A stretch of DNA of 64,000 bases from CAWUFC02 sp963921335 (GCA_963921335.3 CAWUFC020000001.1:1302001-1366000); one strand, 5' to 3'. Numbered from the stretch's first letter, positions 15,974 through 25,531 are shown. Program-made: numbers and translations. Notes: generated by a model from the sequence alone, not told the origin.

Positions 15974-16579
15974 ATGACACTAGAAATGCTTGCCATCGTT
16001 CCGGTTGCAGCCGCAGCCTTTGTTGCCACCAATCTCGACAATGTGATGATTCTGGTGGCGCTTCTGGCGCGCTATGTGCAGCGCCCGGTGGGGGTGGCGG
16101 TGGGCTATGTAGCCAGTTTGTCAGTGGTGATCGTTGTCAGCTGGTGGATCGGGGATGTGGCGGACAATCTGCCCGTTCAGTACCTGGGTTTTCTCGGTGT
16201 GATCCCGCTCATCATTGGGGTGCGCTGGTTGCTGCGCGCTACCGACCAGTCGGGTACGTCGTCAACAGGTGCGACGGATGAAGGCGAGGGCGTCGGCACG
16301 GTGGTATCGGTGACCTTTTCCAGTCAGCTCAGTAATGGCACTGATACGATTCTCACCTTCAGCATCCTGTTTGCAGAGTCCGTGCAGGTGGTCGATTGGA
16401 TGATGATTGGTACCATGTATCTCGTCGGCTTACTGTTATTCCTGCTGGCGCTTTATACCCTCAAAGTACCCTCAATACAGCAGCCTTTGTCCGGTTTTGC
16501 CCAGCGGGTGACGCCCTTTGTGATGATCCTTGTGGGCCTTTATATTCTGGCCAACACCAGCACCGATTTAATGCCCTGA
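15974..16579 (+). CDS. CadD-like cadmium resistance transporter family membrane protein
   Basis: A 201-residue protein with five or six hydrophobic segments. The N-terminal FVATNLDNVMILVALL resembles the conserved Asn-Asp motif of the CadD / LysE-like family (cadmium resistance transporter). Transport of cadmium or another cation is plausible but unproven; it fits next to the arsHR pair. ATG 15974 is used; the open frame continues upstream without support. Ends shortly before the tRNA-fMet promoter. Confidence 0.65.
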   Translation: MTLEMLAIVPVAAAAFVATNLDNVMILVALLARYVQRPVGVAVGYVASLSVVIVVSWWIGDVADNLPVQYLGFLGVIPLIIGVRWLLRATDQSGTSSTGATDEGEGVGTVVSVTFSSQLSNGTDTILTFSILFAESVQVVDWMMIGTMYLVGLLLFLLALYTLKVPSIQQPLSGFAQRVTPFVMILVGLYILANTSTDLMP

Positions 16580-16630
16580 AAAAACTCCAAAAATGCCCAA
16601 AATTAGCGGCTTCAGAGGGGTTTAAATCGG

Positions 16631-16659
16631 TTGACCATGGGGGGTGCGATACCTATAAT
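16631..16659 (+). promoter_or_regulatory. Strong sigma70 promoter of the tRNA-fMet / nus operon
   Basis: TTGACC at 16631-16636 and a perfect TATAAT at 16654-16659 are separated by exactly 17 bases. The predicted start (about 16666) is some 73 bases before the initiator tRNA. Its strength and place fit the metY promoter that in E. coli also feeds rimP-nusA-infB. Confidence 0.9.
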
Positions 16660-16738
16660 GCTCCACCTTGATTTCGGGGTCGTTCGACGAGTCGGCTTCG
16701 AAGCAAAGCACCAAGGGGCTTTGCAAGGTCAGTTTTGA

Positions 16739-16815
<77 letters not shown>

Positions 16816-16853
16816 ATACAACGTTGTAGGCAGGTAATGTAGCGTTTTTCGAG

Positions 16854-16876
16854 AAGCCCCTTTTTAGGGGCTTTTT
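16854..16876 (+). terminator. Terminator or processing hairpin after tRNA-fMet
   Basis: AAGCCCCT / AGGGGCTT with a TTTT loop and a run of T ending at 16876. It sits only 33 bases before the rimP start, so it must be read through or antiterminated if the strong upstream promoter serves the nus operon. Confidence 0.85.
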
Positions 16877-16908
16877 GTTAGGTGCGAAAAAAGCACGGAG
16901 TGGGTTCA

Positions 16909-17361
16909 GTGGCAAAGGAAGACACTATCCAGGCGATGCTGGAGCCCACGGTGGAGGCCCTGGGCTTTGAGCTCTGGGGTCTGGAGTACCGGTCGCAGGG
17001 GCGTCATACCCTGTTGCGGCTGTACATAGACAGTGAAAACGGTGTGAACGTGGACGATTGTGCCGCGGTCAGTCGCCAGGTCAGCAGTGTGCTGGACGTG
17101 GAAGATCCGATCAGTGGCGAGTACACCCTGGAGGTGTCCTCACTGGGTATGGACCGCCTGTTGTTCAAGGCGGAGCAATACCTGCAGTACGTCGGAGAGT
17201 GGATTGAAATACGCCTGCGTGTGCCCTATGAAGGGCGGCGCAAGTTTAAAGGAACCTTGAAAGGGGTTGAGGGCGAAGATGTTGTGGTGCAAATCGATGA
17301 CCACGAATTTCTGTTGCCTATCAGCTCCGTTGAAAAGGCCCAGGTAAAACCCCGCACCTGA
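16909..17361 (+). CDS. rimP: Ribosome maturation factor RimP
   Basis: A 150-residue protein with the RimP N-terminal alpha/beta domain (VEALGFELWGLEYRSQGRH, LRLYIDSENGVNVDDCAAVS) and C-terminal SH3-like domain (about 90-150; EVSSLGMDRLLF, FKGTLKGVEGEDVVVQIDD). It acts in 30S maturation. GTG 16909 is preferred because GGAG lies eight bases upstream and the resulting length fits the family; GTG codons at 16882 and 16900 are in frame. First gene of the nusA operon. Confidence 0.94.
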   Translation: MAKEDTIQAMLEPTVEALGFELWGLEYRSQGRHTLLRLYIDSENGVNVDDCAAVSRQVSSVLDVEDPISGEYTLEVSSLGMDRLLFKAEQYLQYVGEWIEIRLRVPYEGRRKFKGTLKGVEGEDVVVQIDDHEFLLPISSVEKAQVKPRT

Positions 17362-17384
17362 GGTGCGAGAGCGAGCGAGAGCAA

Positions 17385-18899
17385 ATGACCAAGGAAATTC
17401 TGTTAGTTGCTGAAGCGGTATCGGCGGAAAAGGGTGTCGACGAGGACATCATTTTTGAGGCTATTGAGTTGGCATTGGCCACAGCAACCAAGAAGCGTTA
17501 CGACGAAGAGTCCGACATTGAAGTAGTGATCGACCGGGAATCCGGTGATTACGTCACCAAGCGTCGCTGGCTGGTGGTCAGTGATGATGAGCTGGCCCTG
17601 CTGGGCACACAGTTCACCACTGAAGAGGCTGCAGAAGTAAACACCGCACTGCAGGTTGGCGATATTCACGAGGAAGTCGTCGAAAACGTCGAGTTCGGCC
17701 GTATTGCAGCACAGACTGCCAAGCAGGTGATTGTGCAGCGGGTGCGTGATGCTGAGCGCGCCCAGGTTGTTGAAGAATACCAGGATCGTATTGGCGAGCT
17801 GGTTGCTGGTAGTGTCAAAAAAGTCACTCGCGACAACGTGATTGTGGATCTGGGCAACAATGCCGAAGGTCTGCTGCCCCGCGAGCAGCTGGTGGGTCGT
17901 GAAACCTTCCGGGTGAATGATCGTGTGCGCGCTATCCTGATTGAAGTCAGTCCCGAGAACCGTGGCCCGCAGCTGATTCTCAGCCGCGCCTGCCCCGAGA
18001 TGCTGATCGAGCTGTTCAAGATTGAAGTGCCAGAGATTTCTGAGGAAGTCATCGAGATTCGGGCTGCTGCTCGTGATCCCGGCTCTCGCGCCAAGATTGC
18101 TGTAAAAACCAACGATGGACGTATTGACCCCGTAGGTGCCTGTGTCGGTATGCGTGGTTCGCGCGTACAGGCAGTGTCCAATGAGCTCGACAATGAGCGC
18201 GTCGATATCGTGCTGTGGGACGACAACGCCGCCCAGTTGGTGATCAATGCCATGGCGCCTGCCGAGGTTGAGTCCATTGTTGTGGACGAAGACAGCGGCA
18301 CCATGGATGTGGCGGTTGGTGAAGACAATCTGGCTCAGGCGATTGGCCGCAGTGGCCAGAATGTGCGCCTTGCCAGCGAGCTCACTGGCTGGACCATCAA
18401 TGTTATGAGCCTGGAGGAAGCTGCCGAGAAGCATGAGCAGGAAGCGGGCGCTGTCATTGGTGTATTCGTCGAGGCACTGGATGTCGACGAAGAAGTTGCC
18501 GAGATTCTGGTTGAAGAAGGCTTTACCAGCCTGGAAGAAGTGGCCTACGTGCCGCTGGATGAAATGTCCAGCATTGAAGGCTTTGATGAAGACATTGCTG
18601 AAGAACTGCGTGCCCGCGCTAAAGATGCTCTGCTGACCCAGGCGATTGCCTCGGAAGAACAGCTGGGTGCCAACGAGCCCGCAGAAGATCTTCTCACCAT
18701 GGACGGTATGGATCGTCACCTGGCCTACATTCTGGCCAGTCGCGAGATCATCACCATGGAAGATCTGGCCGAGCAGGCGGTTGAAGACCTGCTGGATATT
18801 GAAGATATGACCGAAGAGCGTGCCGGTGAATTGATTATGACCGCACGTGCACCCTGGTTTGCCGAAGCGGAAGCTGAAGAACAAGCGAGCGCAGAGTAA
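17385..18899 (+). CDS. nusA: Transcription termination/antitermination factor NusA
   Basis: A 504-residue protein close to E. coli NusA (495). Order: N-terminal RNA polymerase-binding domain (about 1-125), S1 domain (135-200, VKKVTRDNVIVDLGNNAEG), tandem KH domains (230-345, GACVGMRGSRVQAVSNEL and QAIGRSGQNVRLASELTGW), then two acidic repeats (365-430 and 440-495) as in enterobacteria. It controls pausing, termination and antitermination. Lies between rimP and infB. Confidence 0.97.
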   Translation: MTKEILLVAEAVSAEKGVDEDIIFEAIELALATATKKRYDEESDIEVVIDRESGDYVTKRRWLVVSDDELALLGTQFTTEEAAEVNTALQVGDIHEEVVENVEFGRIAAQTAKQVIVQRVRDAERAQVVEEYQDRIGELVAGSVKKVTRDNVIVDLGNNAEGLLPREQLVGRETFRVNDRVRAILIEVSPENRGPQLILSRACPEMLIELFKIEVPEISEEVIEIRAAARDPGSRAKIAVKTNDGRIDPVGACVGMRGSRVQAVSNELDNERVDIVLWDDNAAQLVINAMAPAEVESIVVDEDSGTMDVAVGEDNLAQAIGRSGQNVRLASELTGWTINVMSLEEAAEKHEQEAGAVIGVFVEALDVDEEVAEILVEEGFTSLEEVAYVPLDEMSSIEGFDEDIAEELRARAKDALLTQAIASEEQLGANEPAEDLLTMDGMDRHLAYILASREIITMEDLAEQAVEDLLDIEDMTEERAGELIMTARAPWFAEAEAEEQASAE

Positions 18900-18929
18900 G
18901 TCGGAGCAGGGTATACAGGAGAGTAGTGA

Positions 18930-21611
18930 ATGGCTGAGGTCACAGTTAAGCAGTTAGCAGAAGTTGTAGGCGCGTCGGTAGACCGTCTGCTCACGCAGAT
19001 GAAAGATGCCGGGTTGCCCCATACGGATGCCGCCGAAGTTGTCTCTGATGAAGACAAGCAGACCTTGCTGGCCTATCTAAAGCGTAGTCACGGCGAGTCC
19101 AACGAAGCGCCCAAGCGCATCACGCTAAAGCGCAAAACCCTCAGCACACTGAAAACGGCTGGATCTTCCGGCAAGAAAACGGTCAATGTTGAGGTGCGTA
19201 AAAAACGCACTTATGTGAAGCGTGCCGAAGAGCCGGAACAGCTGCCTGAAGAGCCGGAAGTTGTTGAAGAAGAGCAGGTCGAAGAGCCGGTTGCTGAGGC
19301 TGTTGAAGCGCCGGTAGAGCCGGAAGTGGTTGAGGAGCCGGTAGAGGAGCCCGAACCTGCTCCCGCGCCGGTAGACGAATTCGTCGAAGAGCCAGAGCCC
19401 GAAGCTGAGCCCGAGGAAGAAATCCTCAAACGTGCTGATATGGATCCTGAGGTTTTGCGTCAGCAAGCTGCGGCTCGCCGCAAGAAGAAGGAAGCTGAAG
19501 AAGCTGCTGCCCGTAAGGCCGCCGCAGAAGCTCGTAAAGCTGAAGAAGAACGCAAGAAAGCTGAGGCAGCCAGTGCAGCCGAAGCCAACAAGGCAGCTCC
19601 CGCTAAAGAAGCCGTGAAGCGTGGTCCCAAGCGGTTACACGAAGCGCCCTCCAGCAAGCCGGAGCCCGAGAAAAAGAAGCGTCATGGTCGCCTGGAGCGG
19701 GACAGTTCCCGCGGCAAGCGGCGCGGTCACATGAGTCTGCGCCAGATCGACGCTGCCGAAACTGGTGCTGTTCGCCGTCGCGGTCGCAAGAAGCCGGTGC
19801 ACAAAACCCATGAGGAGCATGGCAAGCACGGTTTTGAGATGCCCACCGAAGTTAAGAAGAACGTGGTTGAGCTGAGCGACGCCATTTCTGTCGGCGATCT
19901 GGCTAGCCAGATGAACATCAAGGCCGGCGAAATCATCAAGGAACTGATGAAACTGGGCGTGATGGCCACTATCAACCAGATCATTGACCAGGACACGGCA
20001 ATCCTGATCGTCGAAGAGATGGATTACGAGTACAAGACCGTCAGCGAAGACGTGCTAGAAGAGCAGCTGGAAGAAACTCTGGCTCAGCACGAAGGTACTG
20101 ACGAGCCCCGTGCGCCGGTTGTGACCGTGATGGGTCACGTTGACCACGGTAAAACCTCACTGCTGGACTACATCCGCAAGACCAAGGTGGCCGACGGGGA
20201 AGCTGGCGGTATTACCCAGCATATCGGTGCTTACCATGTGAACACCGAGCACGGCATGATCTCCTTCCTGGATACCCCCGGACACGCGGCCTTTACTGCC
20301 ATGCGTGCGCGTGGAGCCAAGAGTACCGATATCGTGATTCTGGTGGTGGCCGCAGATGATGGCGTGATGCCTCAGACGGAAGAAGCCGTCGCCCACGCCA
20401 AGGCGGCAGAAGTGCCCCTGATTGTGGCTGTGAACAAGATGGACAAGGAAGGCGCCGATCCTGACCGCGTCCGCAATGAGCTGGCCGCTAAAGAAGTGAT
20501 CCCTGAAGATTGGGGCGGTGATCATCAGTTCATTAATGTGTCTGCGCACACGGGTGAGGGCATTGAAGAGCTGCTCGAAGCTGTCTTGCTGCAGTCCGAG
20601 ATACTGGAACTGAAAGCACCGCGTGATGTGCCCGCCCAGGGCATCGTGATTGAGTCACGCCTCGACAAGGGTCGTGGTTCGGTGGCCTCGCTGTTGGTAC
20701 AGAGCGGTACGCTGCGCCAGGGTGATATTGTTCTGGCCGGTCTGCAGGCGGGCCGTGTGCGCGCCATGATCGATGAGGACGGCAAGCAGATTAAAGAAGC
20801 AGGCCCCTCTATACCGGTAGAGATTCTGGGTCTCGATGGCACCCCTGATGCTGGTGATGTGTTTGCAGTTGTTGAGAGCGAAAAGAAAGCTCGAGAAATC
20901 GCTGACTCCCGTCAGGAGAAGAGCCGCGACACCAAACTGCAGCGCCAGCAGGCGGCCAAGCTCGACAATATGTTTGAGAGCATGACCGCAGGTGAGAAGA
21001 AAACTCTCAATGTCGTTGTCAAAGCTGACGTGCGTGGTTCGCTGGAAGCGATTCAGTCTGCCCTGCTGGATCTGGGCAACGAAGAAGTAAACGTTAACAT
21101 CGTCACCGGCGGTGTTGGTGGTATCTCAGAGACAGACGTTAGCCTGGCCATTACAGCCGAGGCAGTGATCTTTGGCTTTAACGTGCGTGCTGATAACTCG
21201 GCCCGCAAGATGGTTGAAGACGAAGGCCTGGACATGCGCTACTACAACGTCATCTACGACCTGATTGACGATGTGAAATCAGCGCTGGGTGGCATGCTGG
21301 CACCAGAGCTGCGCGAAGAAATTGTCGGCATTGCCGAGGTGCGCGACGTGTTCCGTTCACCCAAGTTCGGCCAGATTGCTGGCTGCATGGTGACCGAGGG
21401 TACGGTTTATCGCAGCAAGCCGATTCGCGTATTGCGCGACAACGTGGTGATCTACGAGGGCGAGCTGGAGTCTCTGCGCCGCTTTAAAGACGATGCCAAC
21501 GAAGTTCGCAATGGTACCGAGTGCGGTATCGGTGTTAAGAACTATACCGACGTCAAAGTGGGTGACCTCATCGAGGTCTACGACGTGAAGGAAGTAGCGC
21601 GTTCCCTGTAA
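18930..21611 (+). CDS. infB: Translation initiation factor IF-2
   Basis: An 893-residue GTPase that places fMet-tRNA on the 30S subunit. An N-terminal IF2N domain (about 1-50), a long charged linker (about 90-290) rich in Glu-Pro-Val and then Lys-Ala-Glu, and a second IF2N domain precede the G domain (from about 400: VTVMGHVDHGKTSLLDYI, LDTPGHAAF, VAVNKMDK) and domains II-IV. The linker includes a low-complexity acidic tract at bases 19230-19430. Internal shorter forms, as in E. coli, are possible. Between nusA and rbfA. Confidence 0.97.
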   Translation: MAEVTVKQLAEVVGASVDRLLTQMKDAGLPHTDAAEVVSDEDKQTLLAYLKRSHGESNEAPKRITLKRKTLSTLKTAGSSGKKTVNVEVRKKRTYVKRAEEPEQLPEEPEVVEEEQVEEPVAEAVEAPVEPEVVEEPVEEPEPAPAPVDEFVEEPEPEAEPEEEILKRADMDPEVLRQQAAARRKKKEAEEAAARKAAAEARKAEEERKKAEAASAAEANKAAPAKEAVKRGPKRLHEAPSSKPEPEKKKRHGRLERDSSRGKRRGHMSLRQIDAAETGAVRRRGRKKPVHKTHEEHGKHGFEMPTEVKKNVVELSDAISVGDLASQMNIKAGEIIKELMKLGVMATINQIIDQDTAILIVEEMDYEYKTVSEDVLEEQLEETLAQHEGTDEPRAPVVTVMGHVDHGKTSLLDYIRKTKVADGEAGGITQHIGAYHVNTEHGMISFLDTPGHAAFTAMRARGAKSTDIVILVVAADDGVMPQTEEAVAHAKAAEVPLIVAVNKMDKEGADPDRVRNELAAKEVIPEDWGGDHQFINVSAHTGEGIEELLEAVLLQSEILELKAPRDVPAQGIVIESRLDKGRGSVASLLVQSGTLRQGDIVLAGLQAGRVRAMIDEDGKQIKEAGPSIPVEILGLDGTPDAGDVFAVVESEKKAREIADSRQEKSRDTKLQRQQAAKLDNMFESMTAGEKKTLNVVVKADVRGSLEAIQSALLDLGNEEVNVNIVTGGVGGISETDVSLAITAEAVIFGFNVRADNSARKMVEDEGLDMRYYNVIYDLIDDVKSALGGMLAPELREEIVGIAEVRDVFRSPKFGQIAGCMVTEGTVYRSKPIRVLRDNVVIYEGELESLRRFKDDANEVRNGTECGIGVKNYTDVKVGDLIEVYDVKEVARSL

Positions 21612-21623
21612 AGGGGGTGATCC

Positions 21624-22001
21624 ATGGCGAAGGAATACAGTCGTACAGAGCGGGTAGGTGACTACCTGAAGCGGGAGCTGGCAACGCTGTTGCAGTTTGA
21701 AGTGCGCGACCCGCGCATCGGTATGGTCAGCATTACCGATGTCGAAGTCAGCAAGGACCTGGGCCATGCTCGTGTGTACTGCACGGTGCTGGGCAAGGAA
21801 GACAAAGAGGACGCCACAGAGTCGATTACGGCTTTGAATAAGGCGTCAGGCTTTATGCGCTCGCAGTTGTCCAAAGACAGCAGCATGCGCACGGTACCAC
21901 AGCTGCGCTTTTATTTTGATGAGAGTGTCGGTCGCGGTGCCTACCTGGAAGACTTGATTGACCGCGCAGTAGCTGCAGACGGCGATCAGCAGGAGCCCTG
22001 A
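21624..22001 (+). CDS. rbfA: Ribosome-binding factor A
   Basis: A 125-residue KH-type protein of usual length: RTERVGDYLKRELATLLQF, DPRIGMVSITDVEVSKDL and VPQLRFYFDESVGRG are family signatures. It binds free 30S subunits and is needed for 16S 5'-end maturation and cold growth. Twelve bases behind infB with AAGGGGG upstream; two bases before truB. Confidence 0.96.
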   Translation: MAKEYSRTERVGDYLKRELATLLQFEVRDPRIGMVSITDVEVSKDLGHARVYCTVLGKEDKEDATESITALNKASGFMRSQLSKDSSMRTVPQLRFYFDESVGRGAYLEDLIDRAVAADGDQQEP

Positions 22002-22003
22002 TC

Positions 22004-22930
22004 GTGGCCCGACGCAAGAGAGGTCGGCCGGTCAATGGCATCCTGGTGTTGGACAAGCCCCTGGGGTTGAGTTCTAACCAGGCTTTGCAGCAGGCGAAGC
22101 GGATGTACTTTGCGGCCAAGGCCGGCCATACCGGCAGCCTTGATCCGCTGGTGACAGGGGTTTTACCCCTGTGCTTTGGTGGGGCCACCAAGTTTTCGCA
22201 GTTTGTGCTGGATGCAGACAAGGCCTATACCAGTACCTTTGTGCTGGGTGAGCAGCGCGATACCGGTGACTGCGAGGGCGAGATTATCGCCGAGCAGGAT
22301 GCTAGCGGCATCACCCGTGCTCAGGTGGCAGCAGCCATGGCTGACTTTGTGGGAGAGGTTGAGCAGATACCCCCCATGTTTTCTGCCATTAAGAAGGATG
22401 GTCAGCCCCTGTATAAACTGGCGCGGGCGGGCAAAGACGTGGAGCGTACTCCGCGCAAGATTATGATCCGGGAGTTTGAGCTGCTGGATTTTCGGCCCGG
22501 TGAGCGGGCCGAAGTAGATGTACACGTGTTGTGCAGCAAGGGTACGTATATTCGGACCCTGGCGGAGGACCTGGGCAAGGCGCTAGGCAGTGTGGCTCAT
22601 GTGAGTCAGTTGCGGCGTACCCGGGCCGGGCCTTTTACCGAGGACATGGCGGTAGCCCTGACCACGGTGGAGGCGCTCAAACAAAGCGATGCACACGCAG
22701 AAATGGACGCGCTACTGCAGGCACCGGACACTGCCGTGGAGGGTTTACCCCTGGTGCAGTTGACCGAATCTGGCGGGTTTTACATCCGTCAGGGTCAACC
22801 GGTACTGGTTGCCAATTCGCCATGTAGTGGTATGGTGCGCGTCGGCCTGGAAAGCGGTGAATTTCTGGGCATTGGAGAGATATTGGACGATGGGCGTGTA
22901 GCGCCGCGTCGACTGATAGCCAGTCAGTAG
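22004..22930 (+). CDS. truB: tRNA pseudouridine-55 synthase
   Basis: A 308-residue TruB. The catalytic Asp is in the motif GHTGSLDPLVTGVLPLCFG; further blocks are KAYTSTFVLGEQRDTGD and CSKGTYIRTLAEDLG. The C-terminal PUA-like domain is at about 245-308. It makes the universal pseudouridine in the tRNA T loop. Start is GTG two bases after the rbfA stop, with GGAG in the end of rbfA as ribosome site. Ends in TAG. Confidence 0.96.
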   Translation: MARRKRGRPVNGILVLDKPLGLSSNQALQQAKRMYFAAKAGHTGSLDPLVTGVLPLCFGGATKFSQFVLDADKAYTSTFVLGEQRDTGDCEGEIIAEQDASGITRAQVAAAMADFVGEVEQIPPMFSAIKKDGQPLYKLARAGKDVERTPRKIMIREFELLDFRPGERAEVDVHVLCSKGTYIRTLAEDLGKALGSVAHVSQLRRTRAGPFTEDMAVALTTVEALKQSDAHAEMDALLQAPDTAVEGLPLVQLTESGGFYIRQGQPVLVANSPCSGMVRVGLESGEFLGIGEILDDGRVAPRRLIASQ

Positions 22931-22942
22931 GACTGGCGCGAA

Positions 22943-22968
22943 CCTGTCTGTAAATGTGCACGGACAGG
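22943..22968 (+). promoter_or_regulatory. Hairpin in the rpsO leader
   Basis: CCTGTCTG pairs with CGGACAGG (one G-T pair) around a 10-base loop between truB and rpsO. No T-run follows. It may be part of an S15 autoregulatory leader or a transcript end; the E. coli rpsO leader is also structured, but the sequences need not correspond. Confidence 0.4.
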
Positions 22969-23008
22969 CTCTATACATTAAACGGCACATTGAAAGAGGA
23001 ATGTAACA

Positions 23009-23278
23009 ATGGCACTGAGTGCAAATGAGAAAGCTGAAATCGTAAAAGAGTACCAACTGGCAGAAGGTGACACTGGTTCACCTGAAGTACAGGTAGCCCT
23101 GTTGACGGCGAACATCAACACGCTGCAGGGACACTTTTCATCTCACAAGCATGATCACCACTCGCGTCGCGGCCTGATCCGTATGGTCAACCAGCGTCGC
23201 AAACTGTTGGATTACCTGAAGCGCAAAGACAGCAGCCGTTATGGTGAACTGATTAAGCGACTGGGTCTGCGTCGGTAA
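23009..23278 (+). CDS. rpsO: 30S ribosomal protein S15
   Basis: An 89-residue primary 16S rRNA-binding protein of exact family length. Signature blocks: GDTGSPEVQVALLT, LQGHFSSHKHDHHSRRGLIR and LLDYLKRKDSSRYGELIKRLGLRR. AGAGGA lies upstream of the ATG. S15 typically represses its own mRNA. Followed by pnp after a hairpin, the conserved rpsO-pnp arrangement. Confidence 0.98.
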   Translation: MALSANEKAEIVKEYQLAEGDTGSPEVQVALLTANINTLQGHFSSHKHDHHSRRGLIRMVNQRRKLLDYLKRKDSSRYGELIKRLGLRR

Positions 23279-23293
23279 TCAAGCAAACAAGAT

Positions 23294-23325
23294 CCGCGGG
23301 CTGGTCCCGCGGTTTCTATTTATTT
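23294..23325 (+). terminator. Attenuator/terminator between rpsO and pnp
   Basis: CCGCGGG and CCCGCGG form a 7-bp GC stem with a CTGGT loop, followed by a T-rich tract (TTTCTATTTATTTATT). It corresponds in place to the partial rpsO terminator of E. coli. Confidence 0.75.
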
Positions 23326-23338
23326 ATTGGAGAAAAAT

Positions 23339-25510
23339 GTGAATCCCGTAACAAAAACGTTTAAGTACGGTGACCAGACTGTCACCCTTGAAACGGGTCG
23401 AATCGCTCGGCAGGCAACCGGTTCTGTACTGGTTACCGTAGAGAACACCTCGGTACTGGTTACCGTCGTTGCAGAAAAATCTGCTAAGCCAGGTCAGCCC
23501 TTCTTCCCGCTGGGCGTGCACTACATTGAAAAAACCTACTCCGTGGGCAAAATCCCCGGCGGTTTCTTCAAGCGTGAAGCGCGTCCTTCCGAGAAAGAAA
23601 CCCTGACCTCGCGCCTGATCGATCGTCCTATTCGTCCGTTGTTCCCCAACGGCTTTATGAACGAAGTACAGGTGATCTGTACAGTGATGTCTGCGGACAA
23701 GCACATCGACCCGGATATTCCTGCCATGATCGGCACCTCAGCCGCGCTGGCTATTTCCGGTGTACCGTTTAATGGTCCTATCGGTGGCGCCCGTGTTGGC
23801 TTCACCGAAGCTGATGGCTATATCCTGAACCCCACTTACGAGCAGCTGGAAACCAGCAAGCTGGACATGGTGGTTGCCGGTACTGCTGACGCGGTACTGA
23901 TGGTTGAATCCGAAGCGCAAGAGCTGAGCGAAGACCAGATGCTGGGCGCGGTACTGTACGCCCACCAGGAAATGCAGACGGTTATCCAGGCCGTCAATGA
24001 CCTGGCCGCCGAAGCTGGCAAGCCCACCTGGGAGTGGGAAGCTGAGCCGGTGAACACTGAGCTGCTGGCCAAAGTTGAAGAAGTAGCCAAGGGTCCGCTG
24101 GGCGATGCCTACCGCATCACTGAGAAGGCCGAGCGTTACACCAAGGTGGGTGAAGCCAAGGACGCGACTGTTGCCGCGCTGTGCAGCGACGCTGAAGGCT
24201 CACCCAGCGAAGATGACGTGAAAGACCTGTTCAAGAAAGTTGAAAAAGAACTGGTTCGCAAGCGCATCCTCAATGGTGAGCCCCGTATTGACGGTCGTGA
24301 CACCCGCACGGTTCGCGCTATCGCCTGTGAAGTGGACATTCTGGCCAAGGCACACGGTTCTGCGCTGTTCACCCGTGGTGAAACCCAGGCCATCGGCGCT
24401 GTAACGCTGGGTTCTACCCGCGATGCGCAGATCATCGACGCCCTGCACGGTGAGCGCCGCGATCCTTTCATGCTGCACTACAACTTCCCTCCCTACTCTG
24501 TAGGTGAGGCTGGTCGTGTGGGCTTTACCAACCGTCGTGAAATCGGTCACGGTCGTCTGGCCCGTCGCGGCCTGGCTGCTGTGCTGCCCGGTGAAGACGA
24601 TTGGCCATACACCACTCGTGTCGTGTCCGAGATTACTGAATCCAACGGTTCCAGCTCTATGGCTTCTGTCTGCGTAGGCAGCCTGGCCATGATGGCAGCG
24701 GGCGTGCCCCTGTCTTCTCCGGTAGCTGGTATCGCCATGGGTCTGGTTAAAGAAGGCAACCAGTTTGCTGTACTGACCGATATCCTGGGCGACGAAGACC
24801 ACCTGGGTGACATGGACTTCAAAGTAGCCGGTACCGCCGAAGGTGTGACTGCGCTGCAGATGGACATCAAGATCGAAGGCATTAACGAGCAGATCATGGA
24901 GATCGCCCTGGAACAGGCCCTGCAGGCTCGCCTGCACATCCTGGGCCAGATGAACCAGGTGATTGCTGAGCCGCGCACTGTGGTGAATGAAAATGCGCCG
25001 AGCATGATCACCCTGAAAGTTGATTCCGACAAGATCCGCGACATTATCGGTAAAGGTGGCGCCACTATTCGCGGCATTACCGAAGAAACCGGTGCCACCG
25101 TTGATATTGATGACGACGGTACTGTTCGCATCTTCGGTCAGGACCAGGCTTCTCGCGATGCCGCGGTTGCCAAGGTAGAGGAAATCACCGCTGAAGCTGA
25201 AGTAGGCGCTGTGTATACCGGTACGGTGGCACGCATTGTCGACTTCGGTGCCTTCGTAACCATTCTGCCCGGTAAAGACGGTCTGGTGCATATCTCCCAG
25301 ATCGCTCGCGAGCGTGTTGAGAACGTCACCGACTACCTGAGCGAAGGCCAGGAAGTTCAGGTGAAGGTTCTGGACGTGGACCAGCGTGGCCGTATCAAGC
25401 TCTCCATCAAGGAGCTGCTGGAAGATGAGGCACCTGCTGCAGAAGAAGCACCTGCTGCTGAGGCCGCTCCGGCTGAAGAAGCTGCTTCTGAGGAGCAGGC
25501 AGAAAGCTAA
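23339..25510 (+). CDS. pnp: Polyribonucleotide nucleotidyltransferase (PNPase)
   Basis: A 723-residue 3'-5' phosphorolytic exoribonuclease. Two RNase PH domains (about 5-145 and 305-530), helical linker, KH domain (550-610, DKIRDIIGKGGATIRGITEE) and S1 domain (620-690, GTVARIVDFGAFVTILPGKDG) are in order; the active-site region has FPPYSVGEAG and SDILGDEDHLGDMDFKVAG. The tail is Ala-Glu rich. GTG 23339 is chosen with GGAG six bases upstream; a TTG at 23327 is the alternative. Degradosome or RNA quality-control role. Confidence 0.97.
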   Translation: MNPVTKTFKYGDQTVTLETGRIARQATGSVLVTVENTSVLVTVVAEKSAKPGQPFFPLGVHYIEKTYSVGKIPGGFFKREARPSEKETLTSRLIDRPIRPLFPNGFMNEVQVICTVMSADKHIDPDIPAMIGTSAALAISGVPFNGPIGGARVGFTEADGYILNPTYEQLETSKLDMVVAGTADAVLMVESEAQELSEDQMLGAVLYAHQEMQTVIQAVNDLAAEAGKPTWEWEAEPVNTELLAKVEEVAKGPLGDAYRITEKAERYTKVGEAKDATVAALCSDAEGSPSEDDVKDLFKKVEKELVRKRILNGEPRIDGRDTRTVRAIACEVDILAKAHGSALFTRGETQAIGAVTLGSTRDAQIIDALHGERRDPFMLHYNFPPYSVGEAGRVGFTNRREIGHGRLARRGLAAVLPGEDDWPYTTRVVSEITESNGSSSMASVCVGSLAMMAAGVPLSSPVAGIAMGLVKEGNQFAVLTDILGDEDHLGDMDFKVAGTAEGVTALQMDIKIEGINEQIMEIALEQALQARLHILGQMNQVIAEPRTVVNENAPSMITLKVDSDKIRDIIGKGGATIRGITEETGATVDIDDDGTVRIFGQDQASRDAAVAKVEEITAEAEVGAVYTGTVARIVDFGAFVTILPGKDGLVHISQIARERVENVTDYLSEGQEVQVKVLDVDQRGRIKLSIKELLEDEAPAAEEAPAAEAAPAEEAASEEQAES

Positions 25511-25531
25511 GCGCTTTTTGCAGTTTGTACT

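Noticed and set aside
17403..18884. A 493-codon open frame antisense to nusA
   Set aside because: It mirrors the full nusA gene; its composition (Phe/His/Asn rich) is typical of antisense shadows.
19125..19466. Ser/Gly- and Leu/Phe-rich antisense frames within infB
   Set aside because: They arise from the Glu-Pro-Val low-complexity linker of IF-2 and are not genes.
24200..25291. A 363-codon open frame antisense to pnp
   Set aside because: Shadow of pnp; no independent support.
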